Positions 34,460-45,837 of a stretch of DNA of 64,000 nt are shown piece after piece (within the stretch, counting starts at the first letter, position 1; each line of letters starts with the position of its first letter). A program made the translations under genes and the position numbers. Source of the DNA: Delphinapterus leucas (Eukaryota > Chordata > Mammalia > Artiodactyla > Monodontidae); NCBI RefSeq assembly GCF_002288925.2, contig NW_022098076.1, positions 78,432,216 to 78,496,215 on the forward strand. Reading direction: 5' to 3'. The notes beneath the pieces were generated by a model. That model worked only from the letters and a program-made list of their open reading frames with translations. It was not told the origin of the DNA and ran no database searches.

Positions 34460-35005
34460 GTTGTATCATTTTTTTTAGCTATTGTATTATATTTGCCTTT
34501 CTCTGTCTGACTTCACTTAGTATGATAATCTCTAAGTCCATCCATGTTGCTGCAAATAGCATTATTTCATTCTTTTTATGGCTGAGTAATATTCCATTAT
34601 CTATATGTACCACGTCTTCTTTATCCGTTCCTCTGTCAATGGATATTTAGGTTGCTTCCATGTCTTGGCTAGTGTAAATAGTGCTGCAATGAACTTATTT
34701 ACAAAACAGAAACAAACTCACAGACTTTGAAAACAAATTTATGGTTACCAAAGGGAAAATGTTGGGGATGGGGATAAATTAGGAGTTTGGGATTAACAAA
34801 TATACACTATATATAAAATAGATAATCAACAAGGACCTACTGTATAGCACAGGGAGCTCTACTCAATATTCTGTAATAACCTTTATGGGAAAAGAATCTG
34901 TAAAAGAATGGATATATGTATATGTATAAATGAATCACTTTGCTGTACACCTGAAAGTAACACATTATAAATCAACTATACTCTAATATAAAATAAAATT
35001 TTAAA
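34460..35005 (+). mobile_element. 5'-inverted (twin-primed) L1 insertion
   Basis: 34460-34694 is L1 sequence in antisense orientation, collinear with 22780-23040 of the full-length L1. 34695-35005 is the L1 3' UTR in sense orientation ending in an A-rich tail. Both lie within one perfect 14-base duplication, AAAAGTACCTTCCA, at 34446-34459 and 35006-35019. This is therefore one insertion event with an inverted 5' part, as produced by twin priming. Confidence 0.93.
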
Positions 35006-35019
35006 AAAAGTACCTTCCA

Positions 35020-35864
35020 CCTGTGGTGTGCTGGAATCAGCTTCTACTTGTGATGAGAGCTAATTGTTATAGTTAGGAATTTTGTGGGCCAACTGTTATA
35101 TATTCAGAAATTTTGTGAGCTGTTGATGGCTTGAAATCATTCATGCTGGGACTGTTTCCATCATGGCAATCAGCAAGTGCTACAAATCAGGGCATGTTTT
35201 TTTCCTTCCTAGAGAGCCGGTTAACTAACATACCACTACCTACCAAACAACAAAGTTGATGAAATTACTAATTGAAATAATCCATGTAAAATGCTTAGTG
35301 GAATGCATGATACAAAGTAAGTGCTAATTCAGCATTGCTGATCAGTCATTTATTATTATCTTTATTAATTTTGCACTGACAGTCAATAAATATGTTAAAC
35401 TGAACTGAACTCTGCCTGAAGGCACTCCTTATAAATTATTTCAATAGATTTTTTTGTTGTTGTTAAAGTACATCCAGAACATAGACTAAGTATATGTTGT
35501 AGGTCTCCAAGCTGGTAGTTTTTGCTTTCTCCCTTTCTTATGAACTCCCTCTCTGTGAACCTAGAAAGATCTATCTTTTCCCCGCTGCACTATGGCCAGT
35601 CCTCAGACACTGCATGTCAGGCTTTGGGCATTGACTCTAGCTCCAGGAGTGCACGAAGAATTATGCATGGTGCTGTGCATGGAGCATGGTAAATTGGATT
35701 ATGCTAATTAGGTCTATCCTGTGAGGTGGCCCCCCGTGTCGTGACTGAGACCAAGACTACATGGCTTGCCTTGCTCACTGTCCAAATTTTCCCTGTATTT
35801 CTCTGGTCTCCAATACTGCTAGAAATTCCTGTCTATAATCTTTGAGTTATAGTTTGACACCTCT
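35020..35864. other. low-copy sequence, nothing recognised
   Basis: The first few bases are the tail of the split MIR. No other feature is recognised. Confidence 0.5.
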
Positions 35865-35870
35865 TTTTTT

Positions 35871-35994
35871 TTTTAATTTATTTTATTTATTTTTATTTTA
35901 TTTTTTTGGCTGCATTGGGTCTTTGTTGCTGTGCACAGGCTTCCTCTAGTTGTGGTGAGTGTGGGCTACTCTTCGTTGTGGTGCTTAGGCTTCT
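35871..35994 (-). mobile_element. CHR-1-type SINE, 3' part only
   Basis: After a T-rich run (the tail) come GGCTGCATTGGGTCTTTGTT, CTCTAGTTGTGGTGAGTGTG and GGCTACTCTTCGTTGTGGTG, the complement of the CHR-1 3' body. The tRNA-like head with its pol III boxes is missing, so the copy is 5'-truncated. Confidence 0.85.
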
Positions 35995-35995
35995 C

Positions 35996-37551
35996 AAGCA
36001 AATCCATTACTTGGGAAAGGTAACATATTAGGTCATCAACAGAGTACAAATTATTTTATCAAGTTAGCTTTAGCAAATATCCTTGCTTTAAGGAAACTGA
36101 CCCAGGAAGGTGATGAGAGGAAAGTTCTGAAGTTTGGGAGATTATAGGAGAGGGCAGGTGTGAGTGAAGAAAGGGATGTTGACAACCAGTAGGCAACACT
36201 GGGGAGTGTTGGTTCCTTGGATGGAGGAGCGTAAAGGAAGGAGGGGAGACCTTGTGCAAGAATGCAGACGAGAGGAAATAAAACGCAAATACACGTCTCT
36301 CTTGATTCTTGAGAACTAAGAAACCTCCTGAATTTTCAGATTGTAGAAAGAAGTTGAAGTCAAAAGAGTTAAAATGCTACCAAACCTCTAACAGCTTTGT
36401 TGGGGGCCAGCCTAGATCTTCAACCATAAAACTGTATGCTTAAGAGTAAATATGTCTAAATAATTCTATCTCTGGTTCATTAAGAAATCTAAGGTACACA
36501 ATTTGAAAACACTCTGCCTGGACTAATGGAAGATGAAAGCATCCTAATTCCACCGTATTAGATCATCATTTGAGGGTTTTGTCCTCACTCAACCTCTGTC
36601 CAGCTGAAGCCAGCAGGCATTCCCTCCTCAAGAAAAACAGATCAATCTCTTAGGATTGGCATGTTAATTCATGCTGAAGAGCCCTACTGGTCACCCAGCA
36701 AGACATTTCAAGGAGCAGTGTATGAGCCCCTCAGTTCCTGCTCAGTGTTGGGGGATTTCCAGCTGATGTCTTTGATTGCTCTCATATTGATAATGTAACA
36801 TCATAAAAGGGGAGTTTCTGTAGCAGCTTGTTTGCCAGGAAAGGCTGCCTGTGGCTTCCCAGCATTCCCTGATGTGAATGCTGGTTTGAGAGTTCTATGC
36901 AGTTTGAGAGAGAAACGGAAGGGAGGACTGAGGGGCGGGGGGGGATATACAGACTTAGGTCTTCGAAAATGCTGGACTAGAAAGAGGGAGCAACTGGAAA
37001 CAGCATTCTCAACACACAGACATTCATTAGATGCCCCACCCCTTGTGTTTTTGTTTTTAAGATTCAGTCTCTATATTGAACCAGATGTTCTTTCTTGTAT
37101 CCGTTCTCTCTCTCTCTCTCTCTCTCTCTTCAATGGTCCCTTGGCTTTTAAAACTATTGACTGAAAGCTTTTTCCTTCCTCAGGTCAATTCACTTCAGAA
37201 AGTATCTACTCGTGTGTACCCAGTAGCATACACATCCACACCATGGACCAAAGAGAAAGAGACACCAAGCTCGGTCTATGTGCTTCAGGAACTTACATTA
37301 GAAGCAAGTATTCATGGTACATTAAAAAAAAAAAAGTGAATTGTTAAGTAATGTTATAAAGTCTTACGTGACTTCACAAAAGAGAGAGCTCATAGGGGGT
37401 AAAGAATTGAGGCAGGTGTTCTGGCCCTTTGTGGGAATGGTACTAATGATAAGATAAAAGATAATGAAAGTAGAACAAAATTTTAGGCAAGGCAAACCAG
37501 TCCATCGAAAGCACAGAGTTTGGAATAAACAGCATGTTGTGTTTGTCTGGT
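35996..37551. other. low-copy sequence with a (TC)n tract
   Basis: No gene or transposon recognised. A 110-codon open frame at 36832-37164 (+) crosses the (TC)n repeat and shows no domain, so I do not call it. Confidence 0.5.
37104..37129. repeat. (TC)n microsatellite
   Basis: Uninterrupted CT dinucleotides, a polypurine-polypyrimidine tract. Confidence 0.95.
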
Positions 37552-37905
37552 GTTTGCTCTTTTATACAATAAATATTTACCGAGTCCCTACCAGGGACCG
37601 AGCCCTTTTCCAGGGAGCTGGGGATTCATCCTTGAAAATAAATCATTGTTCTCCTAGGAGTTGATATTCTAGTGGTGCCAATAAGCAAGTGAATGATTAA
37701 AATAGCTTCAATTAAAGATTAGTAGAATTAAGAAAATATTTAAGGAGAAAGTGCTCATGGAGTAAGGATGGACAGGGAAGGCCTCTCTGAGAAGGTTACA
37801 ATTTTGCTGTGACCTGCAGAATAAAAAAGAACAAGACATGTGAAACAGGGAAGAGACCTTTCCAGGCAGAGAGACCAAGTAACTGCCTAATAACAGGAAA
37901 CATCT
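37552..37905 (-). mobile_element. L2 3' end
   Basis: AATAAATATTTACCGAGTCC, GAGCTGGGGATTCATCC, AGTTGATATTCTAGTGGTG, GGAAGGCCTCTCTGAGAAGG and TTCCAGGCAGAGAGACC give the complement of the L2 3' end in the expected order. Sequence after the two MER5 elements (38296-38420) may be its continuation. Confidence 0.7.
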
Positions 37906-37914
37906 TGGCAGATT

Positions 37915-38085
37915 AAAGTCAACCCTGATTGTACATTAGAATTACCGGGGGAGCTTTATAAAAAATGCATATAATTGGGCCTCACCTCCAGAGAACTTGG
38001 TTTAATAGGTTTGGGGTGGTGTCCAGACATGAATATCTTTAAAAAACCTCCTCAGGTTATTCAGATGTCAGCCAAGGCTGAGAAC
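37915..38085 (+). mobile_element. MER5-type hAT-Charlie MITE
   Basis: TGTACATTAGAATTACCGGG, GGAGCTTTATAAAAAATGCA, GGGCCTCACCTCCAGAGAAC and TAATAGGTTTGGGGTGG follow the MER5A order. It is diverged, and the ends are approximate. Confidence 0.65.
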
Positions 38086-38102
38086 AGGTGGATTGGAGAG
38101 CA

Positions 38103-38295
38103 GTGGGTATCAAAGTTTAGCATGCAACGGAATCACTTGGGAAGCTTGTTAAATCCAGACGGCTGAGCCCCACCCGCAGAGTTTGGGATTCAGTTTGTCT
38201 GTGACAGGACACAAGAATTTGCGTTTCCAGCAAGTTTCCAGCAGAGGCTACTGCTGCCGCTCTGGGATCCAAACTTGAGAAGCACCGGGTTCGAG
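38103..38295 (+). mobile_element. MER5-type hAT-Charlie MITE, nearly full length
   Basis: It starts AGTGGGTATCAAAGTTTAGC and continues GGAATCACTTGGGAAGCTTG, CTGAGCCCCACCCGCAGAGT and AAGAATTTGCGTTTCCAGCA. It ends AAACTTGAGAAGCACCG, whose complement repeats the start, as hAT terminal inverted repeats do. Length about 190 bases, the size of MER5A. Confidence 0.78.
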
Positions 38296-38829
38296 AACAA
38301 AAATGGAAGCTGGTATTGAATGAGGAAGAGAGTGATATGAAGGAAGCTAGGAGAGTGGAGTTGGAACTTCTGTCTTGGAAAGGAAGAAACGCAGAGCCAC
38401 AGACACAGAAATGATGAGGGCAAATGTGAAACTGGGAGGATCATTCTGGATGTCCAAGAAGAGATGTAGAGCAGAAGTCCAGTCAGAGATGGTAGGGCAG
38501 TTGAGGATCCTGGAGAGCTGTTCTGGAGAAGCAGAGATGATGACCGTTCTGAATGAGCAGAGTTTGGACAAAGAATGTCACCTGCTGTATCAGTAGTAAA
38601 CAATGGATGTTGTGGTTGCCAGTCACTGCAGCTGCCCTGATTATGCACAATGAGGGGATTTCGGATGGAAGAAAAACACAGAATACTGGCCCTAGATAGC
38701 CATAGCTAAGATGCATATCAAAAGAATGATTTCAATGGGCCCAGACTCTTGCATCTTTCCATATATAGAAAAGTGCTAAATTCATTAACTTGAGATGTCT
38801 GGTTTTTGTTTAATTAACGGTAATCTTTT
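38296..38829. other. low-copy sequence, possibly decayed L2
   Basis: 38296-38420 has loose resemblance to the L2 region expected after the MER5 insertions. The rest is unrecognised. Confidence 0.35.
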
Positions 38830-39012
38830 GAGGTTCTGACTACCTGGGTTTTGTTGCAAAAATTCCTACATATCCTGGCTCCTCCCTTACTTCTTCGGAG
38901 CGGTCCTTTAGAGCTCTCTGAGAGGCTGTCTCCCGGGCTTAGGTCCTCAGTTTGTATGCTGAATAAAACATAATCCTCAACTTTTAGGTTGTGCTTTTTT
39001 TTTTTCAGTTGA
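38830..39012 (+). mobile_element. ERV1-like LTR fragment (R-U5 part)
   Basis: GAGAGGCTGTCTCCCGGGCT, then GGTCCTCAGTTTGTATGC, the poly-A signal AATAAA, then TTTAGGTTGTGC and a T-run with TCAGTTGATA, is the R-U5 layout of a class I retroviral LTR. The U3 part is missing or unrecognisable. No internal viral sequence adjoins it. Confidence 0.6.
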
Positions 39013-39084
39013 TAAGAGTAAGACTTGGTTGAGGAACAGATGTACAGAGAAGAGGAACAGACACAAAAATGGCCAAGTAAAGAG

Positions 39085-39320
39085 GAACAACTCGGAGGAC
39101 TAGTCTGGAGTTTGAGAGAGTGGCCAGTTTTACAGTCATCAGTTTATAGATGATGTTTCAGCCACAGGAGTGGATGAGATCTTGGAGGGAAAATTTAGGT
39201 AAAGTGAAGCTAGAAGCAAAGCTTCCTTGTGTTGGGAATAATGAGAGGAAAGCTGAATAGGTAGAGGGAAATCAGAAGAAAGCCCTTGAATCCGCTATCA
39301 GTTTGCTTAATTTAGGGAGC
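39085..39320. repeat. old mammalian repeat, class uncertain
   Basis: GTCATCAGTTTATAGATGAT and GGAGTGGATGAGATCTTGGA match a widespread old repeat that I cannot name reliably. Confidence 0.35.
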
Positions 39321-39769
39321 AGGAAGGTGATGAAAATCAGTTAAGAGTTGGGTGTGAGGACCAGAGACAAGCAAGCTCTGTCTAAATAGGTGGTAAAGAC
39401 CTGACTCCAGGTGATTGCACCCAATCAGAATTATACATTGTCTTTCTGCCCTACTGTAGATGCCAATGTATGTCATCCCTGGAGATGGGCTTCAACTCAT
39501 TTTTAAACATGTGTACACTAAATCTATTGTGTTTGTGGGCTACTTTGTAACCCTAGGACTAATTATCTGTGATGCCTTGCATCTCTAAATCTTCATCGTG
39601 TGAGTAAAGGAGTGGAGAGGTGTCCCCTGGGAGTGCCAATGTTAAAAAATGGAGAAAGAGGATTAGAGCTGGCACAAATGAGCTGACTTATGTAAGCATA
39701 ATGGTAATCAACAGTAGTTGCTACCAGGCTGCCTTAACGAAAGTATACAACTGTTCTTGGTATGAGAAA
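39321..39769. other. low-copy sequence, nothing recognised
   Basis: No gene or repeat signature that I can support. Confidence 0.5.
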
Positions 39770-40200
39770 GGTAAAAGCTCAGATCACACTTATGGGACTC
39801 CACTCAGATTGGGACATTTAATATCAAAAATGATAAGGATACATTCGAGGGCATTCAGAGAAAAATGATCAGGAAGGTGAGGTTCTTCTTTTGCCCAGGT
39901 CTAGAGAGGAATGATTGAAAGAATTGGGGATAATTTGCTTGAGAGAGTGACTGCTCAATTCAAATTTTAAAGAATGTCATTAGGAAGAGAAATGTAATTT
40001 ATTCCAACTAGCAATGGGTGGAAGCTTTGTGATAGAATTTTCACCGAATTTAATAAACACCTTTCCATAGTCAAAACCATCCAAGATGGGGTGGACAGAC
40101 CTCAGGTGGTAGTGAGCATCCCATTTTCAGAGGTGACCTTGCACAAAATGTATGACCACTGGGTTGAAAGTGTATTGAAGGTATTCAAACAAGCAAAGGA
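39770..40200 (+). mobile_element. CR1/L3-like LINE relic
   Basis: AAAATGATCAGGAAGGTGAG, GAATTGGGGATAATTTGCTT, CTAGCAATGGGTGGAAGC, CTCAGGTGGTAGTGAGCATC and GAAGGTATTCAAACAAGCAA follow the 3' coding end of CR1-type LINEs (L3 in mammals). It is very diverged and is inferred from the order of these words. Confidence 0.5.
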
Positions 40201-42574
40201 TTTTTGGTAAGATGATCATTTATAGCCTGAAGTATATATTTTATTATTTTATGTTTTCTTGCAAAAGAACAAACACTTGGAGAACTTCTGTGAAGTAAAA
40301 CAAATTACGTGCATCAAGGGACCTGTGGGTCCAATCTGTAACCATCAGTTCCCTGGAAAACTCAGTAAACACAAGGCATGAGTGACTGCAATTTTGGGTC
40401 ATGTTCAATCTAAACACACTCCCAGATTCTATAACACATTTGCAACATCAAAGGATAGGACATGGGAGAGGTAATCAAATGTAATGCCTGAATAACCTAG
40501 TTCAAATCCTCTTACTATTTACTACTTATTATAAGCATGAATTAAGCCCCTACCAGCTACTAATTTCTATATTAAAACTTTCCTCTTTTATTTTGTCCTT
40601 TTAACAATATTATGGGATTGCTACACTTTCAACACCTACTTAGCAAGGAACGTTAAGACCCCAAGTCAGAGCCAGAAAATGAACTTTGAATAAGTCATTT
40701 AGTTCCTGTGAAATTTAATTTTGTATTTATAAAACAAAGGTACTATTTTTAGCTTGGAAGTTTGTTGTGAGGCTTATCAAATGAGCATCTCCATGTGAAC
40801 TTCTTGGTAAATTGTTAAATGCAGATATCACTATAAAAACTTGGGTGAATCCGTGAAATAGACCCTCACTATATTTCTCTATAGTTACCTATAGACATAA
40901 CTATAGAGAGGTAGAGAGGTAGAAGAAGGTATATTGAGATTATGGACTTTTTGAGTTGAGAGTGATTTAAAATCCTTTATAGTTCTATACTATGCACTGG
41001 AAATAATGAAAAGAAGGATTAAAAGGACAAACTGCTATGCAGGCAGATTTCAATATTTAAAAATCAAGCCTATAATGGGGTAAGCAATTGTCTCTATATG
41101 AGACCTCACAATTTAAATGCTAAAAGTGTAAAAACAGAGAATAATATTTACATTTCAAAGCAACAGTCAACCAAAGGGTCCTCAATCTTTAAAACACCTG
41201 AGAAACCTGATTTTTAAAATATAAAAATACAAATATACTTCATATCTCATTTCTTCTAACAAGAGTGGTTATGCACTAGTGTTAACACACAAATTCACCT
41301 TAATTAAAATTGAGCAACTATTCACCAGGTCTTTACTGAGTCTGTGTTTCATTGAAATAAAGTCATACTTTCTTTTCTAGATACATGCATCCTTTCACCA
41401 AGCTCCCTAGAAAATGAGCTCCTATTTTATTGTATTTACATATAAACCAGAACAGTTACTCAAAGAAGTATTTGAATATTTAGCTGACAATGGTAAATAA
41501 AATCGGTGGGGTTTTCCTAATGTTCTTATTATGTTTTGAAAGATAACTTAGCGATTAGACACGGTTCATTTATAGGTTATTAACATATCTTAGGATACTC
41601 CTGATGCATTTAGCAAACACTTTCTTATGAGATATGCTGCTTGTTATGTTTGCTGCACCATTATATATATTATTTCTTTCCATCTTCAGTTCTCCTGTCT
41701 AGCATATTCATGGGTTAATTCCAGCCATATTACTTCCATGAAGACTGCATCAAATACTGGAGTTTGATTCCTTTCCTATTTTTATAATGATTAGTATCTA
41801 CATTATCTACTAAAACACTTACTGTAAAAGAGTGGAACTCAATTGTGTTTTCCTCCTGCAGTTAGTGAAAAAGAAGCTTTAAATGAACGCCTAATGTGTA
41901 AAGTAGGGAAGAGTTTAGCAGTCTTTCTGTTAGAATTCATTAGGCCCGACTTATGAACCCCTGTGACCTGATTGGCTTAGACTCTCATCAGAACTCCTAA
42001 GATTCCACAAAACATAATTTGAGAACCACTAGGGAAGAAGTTGAAAACTCCAATTTCTACAGGGGTGGGACAGGTAATATCAAAGAGGGAAATGGACTGG
42101 TGGGGACTGGACTGCACAGAGGTATATGCTTAGGAAAAAAGGGCTGCTATATCTCACCCCAGTCTACTGATCTCAGGTGGATCTAAAGGCTTAGTCTTTC
42201 CAGATCTACAATATAATCCTCAAGAGAAGCCAGACTGCCAGACTGCCTTTAATATAAAACTCTCAACCTTTGAATATTGGCAATGAATTTATGCATTCAT
42301 AAAACAATGTTCAGACCAATTAAAGCACATATACTGCCCAAATCTGGCCTGCAAACTGCCAGAAAATGACCTCTGCATCCTCAAGTGTGAACCCCAGGAA
42401 GAAAGAGGTTATGGTGGTTTATATTTATTATTTTATCTTCAGTGTCAAGCACAATACCTAGTATAGAGCAGGTATCAAAATTTGTTTAATGAAAGAATAA
42501 ATGATGAATCAATAGATGAAAGAGACCAGTATCATAATGTCTGCAGAAGTTTCATTGTTTCCTGAATTAAATAA
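40201..42574. other. low-copy sequence with one perfect hairpin
   Basis: No gene is recognised. 40510-40720 and 41930-42035 have faint resemblance to MIR and MER5 respectively, too weak to call. A 12-base perfect inverted repeat lies at 40876-40909. Confidence 0.45.
40876..40909. repeat. perfect 12-bp inverted repeat (hairpin)
   Basis: TCTCTATAGTTA (40876-40887) and its exact complement TAACTATAGAGA (40898-40909) flank a 10-base loop that itself holds CTATAG. There is no T-run after it, and this is not a terminator context. Confidence 0.9.
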
Positions 42575-42740
42575 AGGCAACGTGGTATAATAAAAAGAGA
42601 ACCTGTCTAGGAGGAAGGGGATGTGGGTCATGGCTTTAAATCTGCCTACTACCCTGTATGCAGCCTCAGACAATTCACTTTACTTTCTTGACTTAGTTTC
42701 CACATCTATGAAATGCTGAGATTGGATTATAGTGTTGGTT
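42575..42740 (+). mobile_element. MIR SINE
   Basis: AACGTGGTATAATAAAAAGA, ATCTGCCTACTACCCTGTAT, GACAATTCACTTTACTTTC and TTAGTTTCCACATCTATGAA follow the MIR/MIR3 order. Confidence 0.65.
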
Positions 42741-42998
42741 TTTCAAATGAGGCTTCAAGGAGCCTTTTGAATGTTGGAGGGAGATGATTCAAGTGGATTT
42801 GGAAGGGATGAGATGGGTGCCTGGTACAGAGGAGGTCTTCAGGACTTAGAGATTCAAAATAAGATTATATTGACTTTTTGGTAAATCATGGCAGAGTAGA
42901 CATAATTATTTGTCTGATCTTTTCCAGAACTTTAAAATGACAAGAAAAGGATTTTTTAAGGCACAAAAATATGCAGACCAACAGAATAAAGAACAATA

Positions 42999-43241
42999 CA
43001 GGGCTTCCCTGGTGGCGCAGTGGTTGAGAGTCTGCCTGCTAATGCAGGGGACACGGGTTCGAGCCCTGGTCTGGGAGGATCCCACATGCCGCGGAGCAAC
43101 TAAGCCCGTGCGCCACAACTACTGAGCCTGCGCGTCTGGAGCCTGTGCTCCGCAACAAGAGAGGCCGCGAAGACGCAACACAGCAAAAACAAACAAATTA
43201 ATTAATAAACTCCTACCCCCAACATCTAAAAAAAAAAAAAA
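42999..43241 (+). mobile_element. CHR-1-type long tRNA-derived SINE
   Basis: The head and boxes match the other SINEs (A-box TGGCGCAGTGG, B-box GGTTCGAGCCC, closer to the tRNA consensus than CHR-2). The body differs, with GCGGAGCAACTAAGCCCGTG and an A-rich tail carrying AACAAACAAATTAATTAAT. The duplication AAAGAACAATA is at 42988-42998 and 43242-43252. Confidence 0.9.
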
Positions 43242-43252
43242 AAAGAACAATA

Positions 43253-44239
43253 GCGAAAAGAAATTAGACACTAAGGATTTAGCAGACTCAAGAAGACTTA
43301 ATTCTAAAGTCAGCTTGCCGTTTTTACACTAAGCCTTATAGGACTGTTTGAACCTTTAGACTATGTCCATGTACAGCTTCTAAAATATATTTTTAAAGGA
43401 TACATTTGAAGAAAAGGTTCTAATGTTAAAAAGTATTGTAAATCCCTTGACTAGAAGAAAGCCCTTCGTGTGTTGCTGTTCTACGAGCATCCTCTGTAGA
43501 GCAGGCTGTACTGTACAGAGTTGTGGGTATTGTACATCCCCCCCCGTCCTAACACAGTGTGCTAAATGGGTACACAGCAAAAATCCACAAATGCCTCCTG
43601 TCAAGACCACATTTTTCTGGATTCTTTACTCACAAAAATTAGGCGTAGAGTCTGGGGAAAGAAACCAATACCCTCTCTGGTAATGAGTACCATGAAATTT
43701 CATGTTCATCAAGTCCACTGTCAAATCTTCCATTTATGAAATGTCTATAAGAATCGGACACCCAAGTCATTTGTTATACTAATTCATTAATTGGCGTTTC
43801 AGAGCCAAGACAACTAGTATGGCCAAAGAATCATTTCTGATGAGATGAGCAATAGCAAAACTGAAACCATCTCATTTCAGCAAATATCTAAATAGGTCTC
43901 ACTCATCAGTGTTTCAGATTCTTTCACAGCTTCAAATCTAATGGGCAGAGGCTGGGTTTCCTTGAGACAGCATTTCACTGAAACGCTTTTTAATTCATTT
44001 TACACAGCTCTTATTAGATTTGTAAGGAGATACACACTGTATAAGGCACTCTGTGGTCACTTGAGAGTAGTTACGTGAGTCATTTAGCAGGCAATTACCT
44101 GTGTGAAAAAGAGACAAATATCCTGTGTCTGTCAGAGGCTATGTCTGTATGACATGAACCAAATGTTGAGACTGTTAAAAAAAATCCTACACTGAGGTCG
44201 GTTCTGAGCTCTTTTACAAAATTCACTGATCTTAGACTA
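43253..44239. other. low-copy block, possible conserved non-coding sequence
   Basis: No repeat is recognised across almost 1 kb. 43770-44110 holds several homeodomain-type ATTA motifs (CATTAATTGG) and is not low-complexity. I infer only that it is a reasonable place to look for conservation. Confidence 0.4.
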
Positions 44240-44628
44240 GTTAAAAATAGATGCTTGATAGAACCATTCTGTATCTTGACATCTTGACTGTGGTGATGGT
44301 TTCACAAATCTACACGTGAGAAAAATGTATAAAAATACACACACACACACACACACACTCATAAGTGCATGAAAAAGTGGGGAAATCTGAATAAAGTTGG
44401 TGGATTGCATCATTGTTGATATCCTGGCTGGGATATTATACTATAGATTTTAAAGATGTTACCATTGGGGAAACTGGGTGAAGGGTATACAGTATCTTTC
44501 TGTATTATTTCTTACAGCTGCATGTGAATCTACAATTATCTCAAAATAAAAAGTGAATAAATAAGTAAATAAATAAATTAATTAAATTAAAATAAATAAA
44601 TAAAAATAAAAAGTGAAAAAAAAAGTGG
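44240..44628 (+). mobile_element. L1M-type 3' end
   Basis: TGACTGTGGTGATGGTTTCA, TCTACACGTGAGAAAAATG, the (CA)n tract at 44335-44358, AAAGATGTTACCATTGGGGA, AACTGGGTGAAGGGTATACA and CAAAATAAAAAGTG match the end of old mammalian L1. The tail has expanded into (AAAT)n-like repeats. Confidence 0.85.
44335..44358. repeat. (CA)n inside L1M tail
   Basis: About 12 CA units at the position where this L1 family carries a short CACA run. Confidence 0.93.
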
Positions 44629-44994
44629 CTGCATGTACTGATTTGAGTAATATCACCAGCTCAGCCTGATGGCTTACTGTCATCATTCCAATTATATATA
44701 CTATGAGATAAGTATAGGCAGGTGAGCTTCACTTAGAAGAGCACCTTCCAAAAGTTGGTGTATTTCAAGACTGTTGTTGCTGGTGGCAGAATTTGGGTTA
44801 GGATGTAATTCTCTTTTCCTCCATCTCTTATGCATGGCTTGGAATTAGAAATCAAAAGATTTGGAATGGCACCTAGCATTTCATTCCTAGGAGTATACCA
44901 TGGTGTAATATGTTGGTGGTTTTGTTCAGCTCTGGATCAGGTTGATGGAGATATTGGACAGATGGGCCATTTACTCTTTTCCTGAGAGCATCCT
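44629..44994. other. low-copy sequence, nothing recognised
   Basis: No gene or repeat signature that I can support. Confidence 0.45.
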
Positions 44995-45445
44995 GGCAGT
45001 AGATTGTATTAATGGTCTTTATCCATGCACTTTGCCAGGTAATTACCTTATGTGAATGCAGCTTTGTTCCTACTCTTTGACTCTAGGTTTGGCCCTGTGG
45101 CTTGCTTTGGGCAATGGGTTGTTACAGACACAAGCAAGGAGAGGCTTGAAAAGCACTTGTGTGCTTGAGCTTGCTCTCTTGTGCTTAGGCCATTACGAAG
45201 CCAAGGCCATGCCCAGACTAGTCCACTGATCCTGGGAGGAGAATGAGAGAAATGTGGAGCAGAGCTGCCCAGTTAAAATGCTCTAGCCAAACCCATCCTG
45301 AAGTGGAGTCCCTGGCTGACTTACAGACCCATGACTAGACCCAACCCAAAGCAGCTGTACCAGGATGCGTGTGTTCTAATAATGATTGTTGTTTGAAACC
45401 ATGATTTCTGAGGTGGTTTTACATGCAACAATAGTTGGTAACCAC
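44995..45445 (+). mobile_element. ERVL-MaLR-like solo LTR, old
   Basis: GCTTTGTTCCTACTCTTTGA, GGCCCTGTGGCTTGCTTTGG, GAGGCTTGAAAAGCACTTGT, TGTTGTTTGAAACCATGATT and GGTGGTTTTACATGCAACAA follow the body and 3' end of old MaLR-related LTRs. No internal sequence adjoins it. The 5' end is uncertain. Confidence 0.5.
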
Positions 45446-45837
45446 TAGAATTGTGATGGATGATCTATTTGATTTCAGATAGGTGGCTGGTATCTGGAAG
45501 ATTGGGATGGGGAGGCAGTAGGAGGGGGAGATTTGAATATTCCAGACTTGTTAGAATTAGAATACAGAGTAGCAACTTGGTTAAAGAAAATGGACAGAAG
45601 TCAATTATTAAAGTTGCAGGAATAAGGTCTGCTAAAGTCATGTTTGAGGTCATGTTTGAGGGCCTATTTGAGGTCATGAAGATAATCTGATGCTAATACA
45701 CTTAAGTTTTTCAACGAAATTCATTTGACTGAAGACCAGGTGATGCTGAGCCAGAGGGAAGGGGTTAAGTGGCCTTAGTCATAAACTCTACGGAGACAGG
45801 AGTCGAGAAGGTAGTATTCCTTCTTTCTAAATCAGGA
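45446..45837. other. low-copy sequence, nothing recognised
   Basis: A short imperfect repetition of TTTGAGGTCATG occurs at 45640-45680. Nothing else is seen. Confidence 0.45.

Larger units (their letters stand above)
34185..35030 (+). mobile_element. MIR SINE split by two later insertions
   Basis: The left part (34185-34308) reads CTGCTGCTTACTACCTGTGT, GATCTTGGACAAATTTCCTA and CTCAGTTTCCTCC, the MIR core. The next MIR words, like GGGAATTAAAAGTACCTTCC, reappear only after a small DNA transposon (34317-34431). They are then cut again by an L1 (34460-35005). Confidence 0.75.

Noticed and set aside
36832..37164. 110-codon open frame crossing a (TC)n tract
   Set aside because: No recognisable domain, includes a serine-leucine run made by the microsatellite, and has no gene context.
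41930..42035. MER5-like ending (TTTGAGAACCACTAGGG)
   Set aside because: Only the last dozen bases match convincingly. The rest is too diverged to support a call.
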